A stretch of 64,000 nucleotides of DNA from Nocardia araoensis NBRC 100135. Lineage in GTDB: Bacteria > Actinomycetota > Actinomycetes > Mycobacteriales > Mycobacteriaceae. Shown here piece by piece: positions 20,397-28,616 of the stretch. A program made the translations under genes and the position numbers. Each line of letters opens with the position of its first letter. Position 1 is the stretch's first letter. Location: the NCBI RefSeq assembly GCF_000308435.1, contig NZ_BAFR01000206.1:1-64000 (forward strand). The letters run 5' to 3'. The notes beneath the pieces are model-generated. The model was not told where the DNA came from. It was given only the letters and a program-made list of their open reading frames with translations, and did no database searches.

Positions 20397-20415
20397 CGTC
20401 AACCACTAGTTGACG
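20397..20415. promoter_or_regulatory. Palindromic operator 2 of the Clp_N-HTH gene
   Basis: A second CGTCAAC-N5-GTTGACG, again followed by ATGC, spaced 28 bases centre to centre from the first. The shared 7+7 arms with different N5 spacers indicate selection on the arms. Confidence 0.7.
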
Positions 20416-20422
20416 ATGCCGT

Positions 20423-21511
20423 TCACGGGCGCGCCGACCAGGCCGCGCCGCGCACGATGCGTTCCTTCACCCACGCGGCCGCGCGTCCGGTCAGCACCGT
20501 CCTGGCCGGTGCGTCGTCGGCGTGCACGACCTGGACGACCCCGTCCCCGCGGCCCAGGCTGAGGCACTGCAGCACATAGCGGAAGCGCAGCTCACCCGGC
20601 TCGCGACCGCGCATCCGGGCGACGGCGCCGTCCGCCGCGTGCTTGCCGGTCGGCAGCGCGGTGGCACACGCCATGCGCAGATCGCGCCCGCCCGGCCCCG
20701 CGACCACGGCGGCGTCACCCGCCGCGAAGACGTCGGGGTGCGACACCGAACGCAAGGTGGCGTCGGTCAGCACCCGGCCGTCGGAATCCACCGCGAGACC
20801 GGAACGAGCGGCGAGGCCGGGCACCCGGAAACCGGTGGTCCACACCGTCGCCGCGGCTTCGACCAGCGTGCCGTCGGCCAAGCGCGGCCCATCGGCCGTC
20901 ACCTCGATCACCTTGGCGCCGGACCGGATCTCGACGCCGAGCCGCTCCAGCGTCCGCGTGATGTGCGCCCGCGCCTTCGCCGACAGCCAGGCGCCCGGCT
21001 CCTCTGAACCGAGGAGCACCACCCGCGACTCCGGATGCGATTCGGCGAGTTCCGCCGCCAGCTCGATGCCGGTCGCCCCCGCGCCGACGATCGCCACCGG
21101 CCCGCCCGCCAGGGCCGAGGCGCGCACGTCTTCCTGCGTGGCGATAGAACACGCGTGTTCGGCGACGCCGGGGACGCTCTCGAGATCGGCGACGCTACCG
21201 AGCGCGTAGATCAAGGTGTCGTAGTCGAGCGCGGGCGCCGCGTCGAGCACCACTCGACGCGCGACCGTATCGATATCGGTCGCCCGAGCGCGCACGAAAT
21301 CGATTCCCTTGCCGCTCAGCGCTTCCCGCAGATCCCATGCCGCGATCTGCTGCCCGGCCGCCCGCTGATGCAGTCGTACGCGCTCGACGAACGACGCGTG
21401 GGCGTCCACCACGGTGATCCTGGCGTCCCGCGCCGTGCGAGCGAGCCTGCGGGCTGCCGCCAGTCCCGCGTACCCCGCGCCGAGAACGACGATCCGATGC
21501 TGTCCGGTCAT
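20423..21511 (-). CDS. FAD-dependent NAD(P)H oxidoreductase (NDH-2-like)
   Basis: A 362-residue two-dinucleotide flavoprotein of the pyridine nucleotide-disulfide family, without a redox CxxC. FAD loop IVVLGAGYAGLAAARRLAR at the N-terminus, NAD(P) loop VAIVGAGATGIELAAELAE in the middle, and DVFAAGDAA near the C-terminus. It resembles type II NADH dehydrogenases but lacks their membrane-anchoring C-terminus, so it may reduce a soluble quinone or other acceptor. AAAGGAGCC precedes the ATG. It follows the ECF41 sigma gene by 81 bases on the same strand, and such sigma factors typically control an adjacent oxidoreductase. Confidence 0.9.
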   Translation of the reverse strand: MTGQHRIVVLGAGYAGLAAARRLARTARDARITVVDAHASFVERVRLHQRAAGQQIAAWDLREALSGKGIDFVRARATDIDTVARRVVLDAAPALDYDTLIYALGSVADLESVPGVAEHACSIATQEDVRASALAGGPVAIVGAGATGIELAAELAESHPESRVVLLGSEEPGAWLSAKARAHITRTLERLGVEIRSGAKVIEVTADGPRLADGTLVEAAATVWTTGFRVPGLAARSGLAVDSDGRVLTDATLRSVSHPDVFAAGDAAVVAGPGGRDLRMACATALPTGKHAADGAVARMRGREPGELRFRYVLQCLSLGRGDGVVQVVHADDAPARTVLTGRAAAWVKERIVRGAAWSARP

Positions 21512-21592
21512 GCTGAGGCTCCTTTCGATCGGCCATCACCCCTCAGACCGGACAAGACCCCGATTACTGACAGACCGGTGCCGTGAAGCGCG

Positions 21593-22528
21593 TCACAGCG
21601 AATGGCGGCGCCGGTCCGGCACTGCGCCCAGCGCGCCATCGGACCCGTTCGCGCCGGCGAGATAGGCCAGCTTGTCCGGATTCACGATCAACCGCAGCGC
21701 GGTGACCGCGCCCTCGGCCACATCGACGCCGACCACGAGCAGCGGCGCGCCGTCCACCCGCGCGACCGCGGCGGGCGCGCCGTTGATCTCCTCCACGACC
21801 AGCCGCATGCCCGGCACCTCCCAGCGCATCAGCCCCACGAGGTAGCGCGCCACCTGCGCCGCACCACGCACGGGGCGCCGCGCCGCGTTCACCTTGCCGC
21901 CGCCGTCGGCCGTCGCGCTCACGTCGGCGGCGAGCATCCGCTCCAGCGACGCGATGTCGCCCTCGCGCGCCGCCTTCAGGAATCGCTCGATCAGCTCGCG
22001 GGCATGATCGGGCGTGATGCCGAAGCGGGGGCGGCCTTCGCGCACGCGCAGGGCCGCCCGGCGGAAGATCTGCTGTGAATTGGTCTCGGTGATGTCGAGC
22101 ATGTCGGCGATCTCGCGGTGCGCGTATCCGAAAGCCTCCCGTAGCACGAAGACCGCGCGCTCGATCGGGGTCAGCCGCTCCAGCGCGGTCAGCAGCGCGA
22201 GCGAGACCTGTTCGCGTTCCTCGACGGTCTCCAGCGGGCCGAGCTCGCCGCGCGCGGTCGACACCGGCTCGGGCAGCCACGGCCCGACGTAGCTCTCCCG
22301 CCGGGCCCGCGCCGAAACCAGCCAGGAACGGCAGAGATTCACCAGCGCGGTGGTCAACCATGCCTCGGCGGAGCGGATGCTGCCGCGGTCGGCCCCGTCC
22401 CAGCGCAGATAGGTTTCCTGCACCGCGTCCTCGGCCTCACCCGCCGAGCCGAGCATCCGATAGGCGAGCGCGAACAGGCGCGGTCGGTGCCCCTCGAACT
22501 CTCGTAAACCGTCCGGCTCCATACGCAC
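21593..22528 (-). CDS. sigJ: ECF41-type RNA polymerase sigma factor (SigJ-like)
   Basis: A 311-residue sigma-70 family factor. Sigma-2 region: HRPRLFALAYRMLGSAGEAEDAVQETYLRW; sigma-4 helix-turn-helix: YAHREIADMLDITETNSQQIFRRA. A SnoaL-like C-terminal extension carries the ECF41 hallmarks WLPEP (84-88), DGGGK, and NPDKL (283-287). In this group the extension, rather than an anti-sigma protein, tunes activity. ECF41 genes sit next to oxidoreductases, decarboxylases or epimerases that they control; here the FAD oxidoreductase downstream is the natural target. GGAGGAAGG precedes the start. Confidence 0.93.
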   Translation of the reverse strand: MRMEPDGLREFEGHRPRLFALAYRMLGSAGEAEDAVQETYLRWDGADRGSIRSAEAWLTTALVNLCRSWLVSARARRESYVGPWLPEPVSTARGELGPLETVEEREQVSLALLTALERLTPIERAVFVLREAFGYAHREIADMLDITETNSQQIFRRAALRVREGRPRFGITPDHARELIERFLKAAREGDIASLERMLAADVSATADGGGKVNAARRPVRGAAQVARYLVGLMRWEVPGMRLVVEEINGAPAAVARVDGAPLLVVGVDVAEGAVTALRLIVNPDKLAYLAGANGSDGALGAVPDRRRHSL

Positions 22529-22657
22529 CTTCCTCCACCCGCCCGACGGATATGACCGTACCGCTCCCAGCGGAGCGCGCGGGGGTGCCGGTGCGCCGAT
22601 CCGACGAGACGGCGCGATGGCTCGGCGATGCGGCGGCGGCCGGTCCGGAAGCCGCCG

Positions 22658-23602
22658 CTAGAGCTCCGCCCTCGGCGGCTGATCGCCGTTCTGGCGTTGC
22701 TTCGCCCCAGGTCGGCGCAGCCGCAGACGGGCCGAGCCGCGGATCGCAGGACGCGGGATCGCCGGCCGGGGGATGGCCGGCCGACGGATGGCGGTCAGCC
22801 GCCGGTCCGCCCGTCGTTGCGCCCGCCGCTCAGCGGGTTTGTGCGTCCAGGTCTCCGGACGCGCGGCTACCCAGCGCTGGGAATGCCAGGCGAACGGGAT
22901 GTGGCCCAGGTACAAGGCGACCAGCACCAGCAGCAGCACGATCGGATAGGTGACCAGCGCCGCGGCGGCGAGCGCGACCAGCACCAGCAGCCCGGCCGCG
23001 GCCTGCGGCGCCACCGACACCGATTTCATGGCCAGCGTCGGGATGGTGCTGACGCACAGTGCGGCCGCGAACACCGTCCACGCCGCGACCTCGTAGAAGC
23101 CGACCCACCAGCCGTCGCCGAACTGCACGTACAGGGCCACCGGCACCACCGCGATGAGCGCGCCCGCCGGGGCGGGCACACCGACGAAGTACTCCCTGGC
23201 CCAATCCGGCCTGGTGTCGTCGTCCATCAGGGTGTTGAACCGGGCCAGGCGCAGCACGATGCTGACCGCGAACAGCAACGCGACGATCCAGCCGACGCTG
23301 TTGCTGCTGAGCAAGGTGACGTACAGCACCAAGGCGGGGGCGACGCCGAAGGAAATGGCATCCGACAGCGAGTCCAGCTCCGCGCCCATCTTCGTGGTGG
23401 CGTCGAGCATCCTGGCCAGCCTGCCGTCGAGGGTGTCCAGCACGGCGGCCGCGCCGATCATGGCCAGCGCGATACCGAGTTTGCCGTCGAGGCCGAATTT
23501 CACCGCCGACAGCCCGGCGCACAGCGCCAGGATGGTGACGATGCTCGGCAGCAGCCGGATGCTCCGCCGCCTGCGCCGCTGGGTGGGTACCGCCGCCTCC
23601 AT
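22658..23602 (-). CDS. pssA: CDP-diacylglycerol-serine O-phosphatidyltransferase
   Basis: A 314-residue multi-helix membrane enzyme that makes phosphatidylserine from CDP-diacylglycerol and serine. The CDP-alcohol phosphotransferase signature is complete: DGRLAR (59-64), G73, D77 and D81. The start ATG shares its A with the psd stop (TGATG), so the two are translationally coupled. After the last helix there is an Arg-rich tail with tandem RPAIP-like repeats at about 275-290, followed by more basic residues, longer than needed for catalysis. Rv0436c is the M. tuberculosis counterpart by position and sequence type. Confidence 0.95.
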   Translation of the reverse strand: MEAAVPTQRRRRRSIRLLPSIVTILALCAGLSAVKFGLDGKLGIALAMIGAAAVLDTLDGRLARMLDATTKMGAELDSLSDAISFGVAPALVLYVTLLSSNSVGWIVALLFAVSIVLRLARFNTLMDDDTRPDWAREYFVGVPAPAGALIAVVPVALYVQFGDGWWVGFYEVAAWTVFAAALCVSTIPTLAMKSVSVAPQAAAGLLVLVALAAAALVTYPIVLLLVLVALYLGHIPFAWHSQRWVAARPETWTHKPAERRAQRRADRRLTAIRRPAIPRPAIPRPAIRGSARLRLRRPGAKQRQNGDQPPRAEL

Positions 23603-24330
23603 CACGCGTCAGCTGATGTGCCGAGCACGGCGAGCACGGTTTCGCCGCCGATGGTGCGCTGGCCGGGCTGCACGAGCAATTCGGTGCCCGCGGGGAAGTA
23701 GGTGTCGACCCGCGAGCCGAAGCGGATCAGGCCGTAGGTGTCGGCGATGGTCAGCACGTCGCCGACCTGGGCGTCGCAGACGATCCGGCGCGCGAGCAGC
23801 CCGGCGATCTGCACCACGACGACCTGCTCGCCCTCCGGCGTCTCCAGCACCATGCTGTTGCGCTCGTTCACCGAGCTCGCCTCGGGCAGGTCGGCGGAGC
23901 GGAATTGGCCCGGCTGGTGCAGCACGGTGCGCACGACGCCGGAAACCGGTGTGCGCTGCACATGGACGTCCAGCACGGACAGGAAGATGCTGACCCGCGG
24001 CAGCGGCGCTTCGCCGAGGCCCAGCTCCACGGGCGGCGCGGCCGTGTCGACCAAGGCGATCTCGCCATCGGCGGGGGCGACCACGACGCCGGGCCGATTC
24101 GGCGGCACGCGATGCGGGTGACGGAAGAAGGTCGCGCAGGCCGCCGCGGCGAACAGTCCGGTTCGCCGCACCCATTTACGCTTGCCGCCGACTACGGCGA
24201 CCGCCAAGGGTGCGGCGACGAACGGAAGCCCGGCGGGATGCAACGGCGGGATCGCGTTGCGGACCAGATCGACGACGTGGCCGACTCCGGTGCGTTCAGG
24301 CGTGCCGGGCGGGGTGGGACGGCGGGCCAC
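23602..24330 (-). CDS. psd: Phosphatidylserine decarboxylase proenzyme
   Basis: A 242-residue enzyme that decarboxylates phosphatidylserine to phosphatidylethanolamine at the membrane. GTG 24330 is preferred: GAGGAG lies a few bases upstream, and it gives [15 protein letters not shown]; a longer frame from 24399 adds 23 unlikely residues. Family features: [28 protein letters not shown] with the catalytic His, and the self-cleavage site RFGSRVD where the Ser becomes the pyruvoyl group. It is first in the psd-pssA operon, the order found in mycobacteria. Confidence 0.95.
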   Translation of the reverse strand: MARRPTPPGTPERTGVGHVVDLVRNAIPPLHPAGLPFVAAPLAVAVVGGKRKWVRRTGLFAAAACATFFRHPHRVPPNRPGVVVAPADGEIALVDTAAPPVELGLGEAPLPRVSIFLSVLDVHVQRTPVSGVVRTVLHQPGQFRSADLPEASSVNERNSMVLETPEGEQVVVVQIAGLLARRIVCDAQVGDVLTIADTYGLIRFGSRVDTYFPAGTELLVQPGQRTIGGETVLAVLGTSADA

Positions 24331-24432
24331 AGGCTCCTCTTTCGTGCTCGATGCAGACGGTTCGCGCCCTTCAACGATAGGTCGGGCGCAAGCGTTCACA
24401 CCTTACGGGAAAGGAGCCTGTGGCACGCGGCG

Positions 24433-24705
24433 TCAGGACCTGACTCGGGCGCCCGTGACCAGTCGAACCAGGAACAACAGGATGACCGCGCCACCAAGGC
24501 AGGTGAAGAAGCTGAACCACAGGCCGCCGCCCTCGACGTCGACTCCGAGCAGCTTCAGCAGGAAGCCGCCGAGCAGGCCGCCGATCACCCCGACGATGAT
24601 ATTGAGCAAGATGCCCTGTTGGGCGTCCGTCTTCATGATCTTGCTCGCGATCCATCCGGCGAGACCGCCGATGATGATCCATCCGATAATCCCGAGACCG
24701 AGCAT
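24433..24705 (-). CDS. GlsB/YeaQ/YmgE family small membrane protein
   Basis: A 90-residue, three-helix membrane protein of the transglycosylase-associated family. Hallmarks: LGIIGWIIIGGLAGWIASKI, the QGILLNIIVGVIGGLLGGFL glycine-zipper helix, and a final hydrophobic helix ending in Arg-Val-Arg. Members are induced by stress in many bacteria; the molecular job is unknown. It lies 102 bases upstream of psd on the same strand. Confidence 0.93.
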   Translation of the reverse strand: MLGLGIIGWIIIGGLAGWIASKIMKTDAQQGILLNIIVGVIGGLLGGFLLKLLGVDVEGGGLWFSFFTCLGGAVILLFLVRLVTGARVRS

Positions 24706-24815
24706 GTTGTCCTCGCATTCAGTTGGGCCACGCCTCGTGCAGCAGTGGCGTGCTTCGACGAGATACCCACCGATTGTCGGAATACGCGCGGCAGATGAGC
24801 GACTTCCAAGCTAAT

Positions 24816-24830
24816 ATGAGGAAGCCTCAT
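24816..24830. promoter_or_regulatory. ATGAGG-N3-CCTCAT inverted repeat upstream of the KAS III gene
   Basis: An exact 6+6 inverted repeat in an AT-rich patch between the divergent GlsB-like and KAS III genes, 95 bases before the latter's start. It could bind a dimeric regulator; none is encoded next to it. Confidence 0.3.
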
Positions 24831-24924
24831 GTCTATTCGCCAATGGACAGTGGCTGATGAGGGACCGATTTCGATGCTTCGGGGAACCCCCGGCGGCGCC
24901 GCCGCAGGTACATAGGAGACGCAG

Positions 24925-25953
24925 ATGGCTGCTCGAATCGCCCAGACCACCGGGGCAGAGCACACGGCGATCCTCGGGCTCGGCGTTTACCGCCCTGCTC
25001 GAGTGGTCACCAACGACGAGGTGGCGGGTCCGATCAACTCCAGCGACGAGTGGATCAGGACCAGATCGGGCATCAGGACCCGGCGGTTCGCCGACGAATC
25101 GGAGACGATCCAGAGCATGAGCGTCGCCGCCGCGCGCGGTGCGCTGGAATCCTCCGGCATCGCGGTCGACCAAGTCGATTGCGTGATCGTTGCTACATCC
25201 ACCCACCTGTTGCTGACACCGGCCGCCGCCCCGCGCATCGCCACCGAACTCGGCATGAACGGCGCCGCCGCCTTCGACGTCTCGGCCGGCTGCGCCGGCT
25301 TCTGCCACTCGATCGCGCTGGCGTCGGATCTGGTCCGGGCGGGCACCGCCGCGCACGTGCTCGTGATCGGCGTGGAGAAGCTGACGAACACGGTCAATCC
25401 GAAGGACCGCTCCACCGCCTTCCTCTTCGCCGACGGCGCGGGCGCGGTGATCGTCGGCCCCTCCGACGAGCCGGGCATCGGCCCCACCGTGTGGGGCTCT
25501 GACGGCACCCAGCACCACGCCATCCGGCAGGACAAGGACTGGATGGAGTTCTTCCACGAGATCGACGAGAAGGGCTTGGACGCGGTGCGGCCCTATCTGG
25601 CCATGGAGGGCACCGCGGTGTTCCGGTGGGCCGCGCACTCGCTGGAGAAGGTGTGCCGCGACGCCATCGACCGCGCGGGCCTGTCCCCCGAGGATCTGGA
25701 CGCGATGATCCCGCACCAGGCCAACGGCCGGATCATCGAGATCATGGCCCGGGTGTTGAAGCTGCCCGAGCACTGCGCGCTGGCCAACGACATCGAGGAG
25801 GCGGGCAACACCTCGGCCGCCTCGATCCCGCTGGCCATGGAGGCGCTGCTGCGCAAGGGCGAGTCCAAGCCGGGCGACACGGCGCTGCTCATCGCGTTCG
25901 GCGCGGGCCTGTCCTACGCGGCTCAGGTCGTGAACCTGCCGAACTGGAAGTGA
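24925..25953 (+). CDS. 3-oxoacyl-ACP synthase III (KAS III/FabH)
   Basis: A 342-residue condensing enzyme that joins an acyl-CoA to malonyl-ACP to begin fatty-acid synthesis. The catalytic triad is complete: C123 (SAGCAGFCHS), H264 (PHQANGRI) and N295 (EAGNTSAAS). The conserved entry region IRTRSGIRTRRFADE is present. TAGGAGACG precedes the ATG. It stands alone with no acyl carrier protein or fab genes near, as with mycobacterial fabH. Acyl preference cannot be judged from the sequence. Confidence 0.93.
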   Translation: MAARIAQTTGAEHTAILGLGVYRPARVVTNDEVAGPINSSDEWIRTRSGIRTRRFADESETIQSMSVAAARGALESSGIAVDQVDCVIVATSTHLLLTPAAAPRIATELGMNGAAAFDVSAGCAGFCHSIALASDLVRAGTAAHVLVIGVEKLTNTVNPKDRSTAFLFADGAGAVIVGPSDEPGIGPTVWGSDGTQHHAIRQDKDWMEFFHEIDEKGLDAVRPYLAMEGTAVFRWAAHSLEKVCRDAIDRAGLSPEDLDAMIPHQANGRIIEIMARVLKLPEHCALANDIEEAGNTSAASIPLAMEALLRKGESKPGDTALLIAFGAGLSYAAQVVNLPNWK

Positions 25954-26017
25954 CGCTCCCGCTCGCCGCGCTCCGGTCACGACATCTCGTGGACCGGCCG
26001 CGGCGAGCATCGCGCGC

Positions 26018-26473
26018 TCAGGAGCCGGCTTCGACCGCCGCCTTGACCTTGGCCAGCGTCTCGTTCATGCCGCGCACCAGCGCCTCTTCGAACGGGATCT
26101 CGCCGCCCAGCGCGGCATCGATCGCCTTGCGGGAGAACCAGGTGGTGCCGTTGGGCACGTCCCGCCGCTCGATCAGCCGCGTGCCGGACTCGGTCGGCTC
26201 CAAGGTGTAGCTCCACACGGTGCGGTTCTCGGTGACCCGGAAGGCGAACGCCCGGTTCGGCTCGAACCGCACGATGCGGGACGTGGTCGGCCAGAACTTC
26301 TTGCCGTCGCGATTGAGGTTGATCGTCCAGGTGCCCGTGTCGAGCGAGCCCAGCGCCACCATGCGCACGCACTGCGGGCTGAACTCCGGCATCCGCTTCA
26401 GATCGGAGACCACCGTCCACACCCGCTCCGGGGGCGCGGAGATGTCGATGCTGGCTTCGAGATTTTTCGGCAA
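26018..26473 (-). CDS. SRPBCC (START-like) family protein
   Basis: A 151-residue helix-grip protein with a hydrophobic pocket. The TTG at 26473 is chosen because GGAGG (26479-26483) stands 5 bases upstream; it gives MPKNLEASIDISAPPERVWTV, the standard SRPBCC opening. A longer frame would add 23 residues with no ribosome site. Later features are CVRMVALGSLDTGTW, RFEPNRAFAFRVTENRTVW and the long C-terminal helix after WFSRKAIDA. Such proteins bind lipids or polyketides; the ligand is unknown. Confidence 0.88.
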   Translation of the reverse strand: MPKNLEASIDISAPPERVWTVVSDLKRMPEFSPQCVRMVALGSLDTGTWTINLNRDGKKFWPTTSRIVRFEPNRAFAFRVTENRTVWSYTLEPTESGTRLIERRDVPNGTTWFSRKAIDAALGGEIPFEEALVRGMNETLAKVKAAVEAGS

Positions 26474-26681
26474 CGCTGCCTCCGGGATACGAGCGACGGA
26501 CCGACGAACATCCGTCCGAACGCGGTGGTACGAGTCGCGCACATTTTAGGCGCGCCGACAGTTGCGTCACATTTTCGCTACTCGCGCACCTGCCGGTGTA
26601 ATGATCGGCGCAAAATAACAGATACATGAAGCACAGACACCGCCTCCAACATTTCGGCGTCCCAACGTGAGGTGATCGGCC

Positions 26682-26882
26682 GTGAAACTGCGCTCCCTGC
26701 TCCATCGTCGACCGGCGGACCGGGTTCCGCTGCTGCCCGCGATCCAGCCCGAGGATGGGCGAAAGACGCACGGCGCGTCCGTATTCCCGCCACATGGGAC
26801 GCGCGGGGCCGCGCAGGAAGAACGCCTGGAGCGTCTGCTCACTCCGCGTGAACTCGATCTCGTCCTGCACCACCGGCTCTGA
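26682..26882 (+). CDS. Possible 66-residue small protein
   Basis: A GTG-started frame with GAGGTG 8 bases upstream, in the 462-base gap between the SRPBCC gene and the redox operon. Third-position G/C is about 74%, below that of neighbours. It has no signal peptide, membrane segment or known motif; the last third, RLERLLTPRELDLVLHHRL, could form a helix. It may be spurious. The rest of the gap (26474-26681 and 26883-26935) shows only an AT-rich patch with promoter-like character near 26560-26640. Confidence 0.3.
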   Translation: MKLRSLLHRRPADRVPLLPAIQPEDGRKTHGASVFPPHGTRGAAQEERLERLLTPRELDLVLHHRL

Positions 26883-26935
26883 GCCCTGGGCGAACGCCCA
26901 CGACAGACCGCGCCGAGAGGCTCCATACTCGTCAG

Positions 26936-28603
26936 GTGACTTCACCCGCTGCTACGAAACCGGCCATCCTGAGCGTCGACGACGACCCGGGCGTATCCCG
27001 GGCGGTCGTCCGCGACCTGCGCCGCCGTTACGGCGCCGATTACCGGATTCTGCGCGCGGAATCGGGTGCGCAAGCGCTGGACGCGCTTCGCGAGATGAAG
27101 CTGCGCGGTCAGCCGGTCGCCGTGCTGATCGCCGACTACCGGATGCCGGGCATGGACGGCATCGAATTCCTGGAGCAGGCGATGGACCTGCACCCTTACG
27201 CGCGCCGTGTGCTGCTGACCGCATACGCCGACACGAACGCCGCGATCGACGCGATCAACGTCGTCGACCTCGATCATTACCTGCTCAAACCATGGGACCC
27301 GCCGGAGGAGAAGCTCTATCCCGTGCTGGATGTGCTGTTGGACGCCTGGCGCAGCAGCGAGCACCGGCCCGTCACCGAGACCAAGGTGGTCGGCAATCGA
27401 TGGTCGCCGCGGTCGTCGCAGGTGCGCGAATTCCTGGCCCGCAACCAGCTGCCCTACCGGTGGTACCTGGCCGACGAACCCGAGGGAGCGCGGTTGCTGG
27501 AGGCGGCGGGAGCCGATCCCGAACGCTGCCCGGTGGTGATCACCTCGGCGGGCGAGGCGCTGGTGCAGCCCACCGACAGCGAATTGGCCCAGAACGTCGG
27601 CCTGACCGTCGCCCCCGCGGGTGAGTTCTACGACCTGATCGTGGTGGGCGGCGGTCCCGCCGGTCTCGGCGCGGCGGTCTACGGCGCGTCCGAGGGGCTG
27701 CGCACCGTGCTCGTGGAGCGGACCGCCACCGGCGGCCAGGCGGGGCAGAGTTCGCGCATCGAGAATTATCTCGGCTTCCCCGACGGCTTGTCCGGCGCGC
27801 AGCTGGCCGACCGGGCCCGGCGGCAGGCGGCGAAATTCGGCGCCGAGGTGATCACCACGCGCGAGGTGGTCGGACTGGAGGTGAACGGGTCCGCGCGCAC
27901 CGTACGGTTCGCCGACGGCGGCACGCTGTGCGCGCACACCGTGATCATCGCGACCGGCGTCGACTACCGCCGCCACCCGGCGCCGGGCGTCGACGACTTC
28001 ACCGGGCGCGGCGTGTACTACGGATCGGCCATGACCGAGGCGTCCGAGTGCGCCGATCACGAGGTCTACATCGTCGGCGGCGCGAACTCCGCGGGCCAAG
28101 CCGCGGTGTTCCTGTCCCGCAACGCGCGCACCGTGCATCTGGTGGTCCGGGCGGATTCGCTGGAACAGTCCATGTCGCATTACCTCATCCAGCAGATCGC
28201 GCAGATCGCGAACATCGAGGTGCACACCAACACCGAGGTGATCGCCGCCGACGGTGCCGATCACCTCCAGCAGATCGTGCTGCGCAACAACAGGACCGGC
28301 GCCGAGGAGAAGGCCGACGCGGAGCGGTTGTTCCTGTTCATCGGGGCCGCGCCGCAGACCGATTGGCTCGACGGCGTCGTCCTGCGCGACAGCGCCGGTT
28401 ACGTGCTCGCGGGCCCGGATCTGATGGTCGAGGGCGCGCGTCCCGCGGGCTGGGAATTGTCCCGGCCACCGCATCATCTCGAGACCAGCGTGCCCGGCGT
28501 GTTCGTGGCGGGCGACGTGCACGCCGAGTCGGCCAAGCGCGTCGCGTCCGCCGTCGGCGAAGGCGCGATGGCCGTCATGCTCGTGCACCGCTATCTCGCG
28601 TGA
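26936..28603 (+). CDS. Response regulator-thioredoxin-like-TrxR fusion oxidoreductase
   Basis: A 555-residue three-part protein. Residues 1-140 are a receiver domain: acidic D15-D17, phospho-acceptor D67 (IADYRMPGMDG), T95 and K118. Residues about 146-225 look like a thioredoxin/glutaredoxin fold (VGNRWSPRSSQVREFLARN then CPVVITSAGEALV) without the CxxC. Residues 230-555 are a thioredoxin-reductase-like flavoprotein: FAD loop VVGGGPAGLGAA, GGQAGQSSRIENYLGFP, NADPH loop GGANSAGQAA (381-390), and FVAGDVHAESAKR. Where TrxR has CATC this reads YGSAMTEASEC, so no redox pair. First gene of a three-gene operon with a histidine kinase. Confidence 0.92.
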   Translation: MTSPAATKPAILSVDDDPGVSRAVVRDLRRRYGADYRILRAESGAQALDALREMKLRGQPVAVLIADYRMPGMDGIEFLEQAMDLHPYARRVLLTAYADTNAAIDAINVVDLDHYLLKPWDPPEEKLYPVLDVLLDAWRSSEHRPVTETKVVGNRWSPRSSQVREFLARNQLPYRWYLADEPEGARLLEAAGADPERCPVVITSAGEALVQPTDSELAQNVGLTVAPAGEFYDLIVVGGGPAGLGAAVYGASEGLRTVLVERTATGGQAGQSSRIENYLGFPDGLSGAQLADRARRQAAKFGAEVITTREVVGLEVNGSARTVRFADGGTLCAHTVIIATGVDYRRHPAPGVDDFTGRGVYYGSAMTEASECADHEVYIVGGANSAGQAAVFLSRNARTVHLVVRADSLEQSMSHYLIQQIAQIANIEVHTNTEVIAADGADHLQQIVLRNNRTGAEEKADAERLFLFIGAAPQTDWLDGVVLRDSAGYVLAGPDLMVEGARPAGWELSRPPHHLETSVPGVFVAGDVHAESAKRVASAVGEGAMAVMLVHRYLA

Positions 28604-28616
28604 CCAGGAGGCGCAG

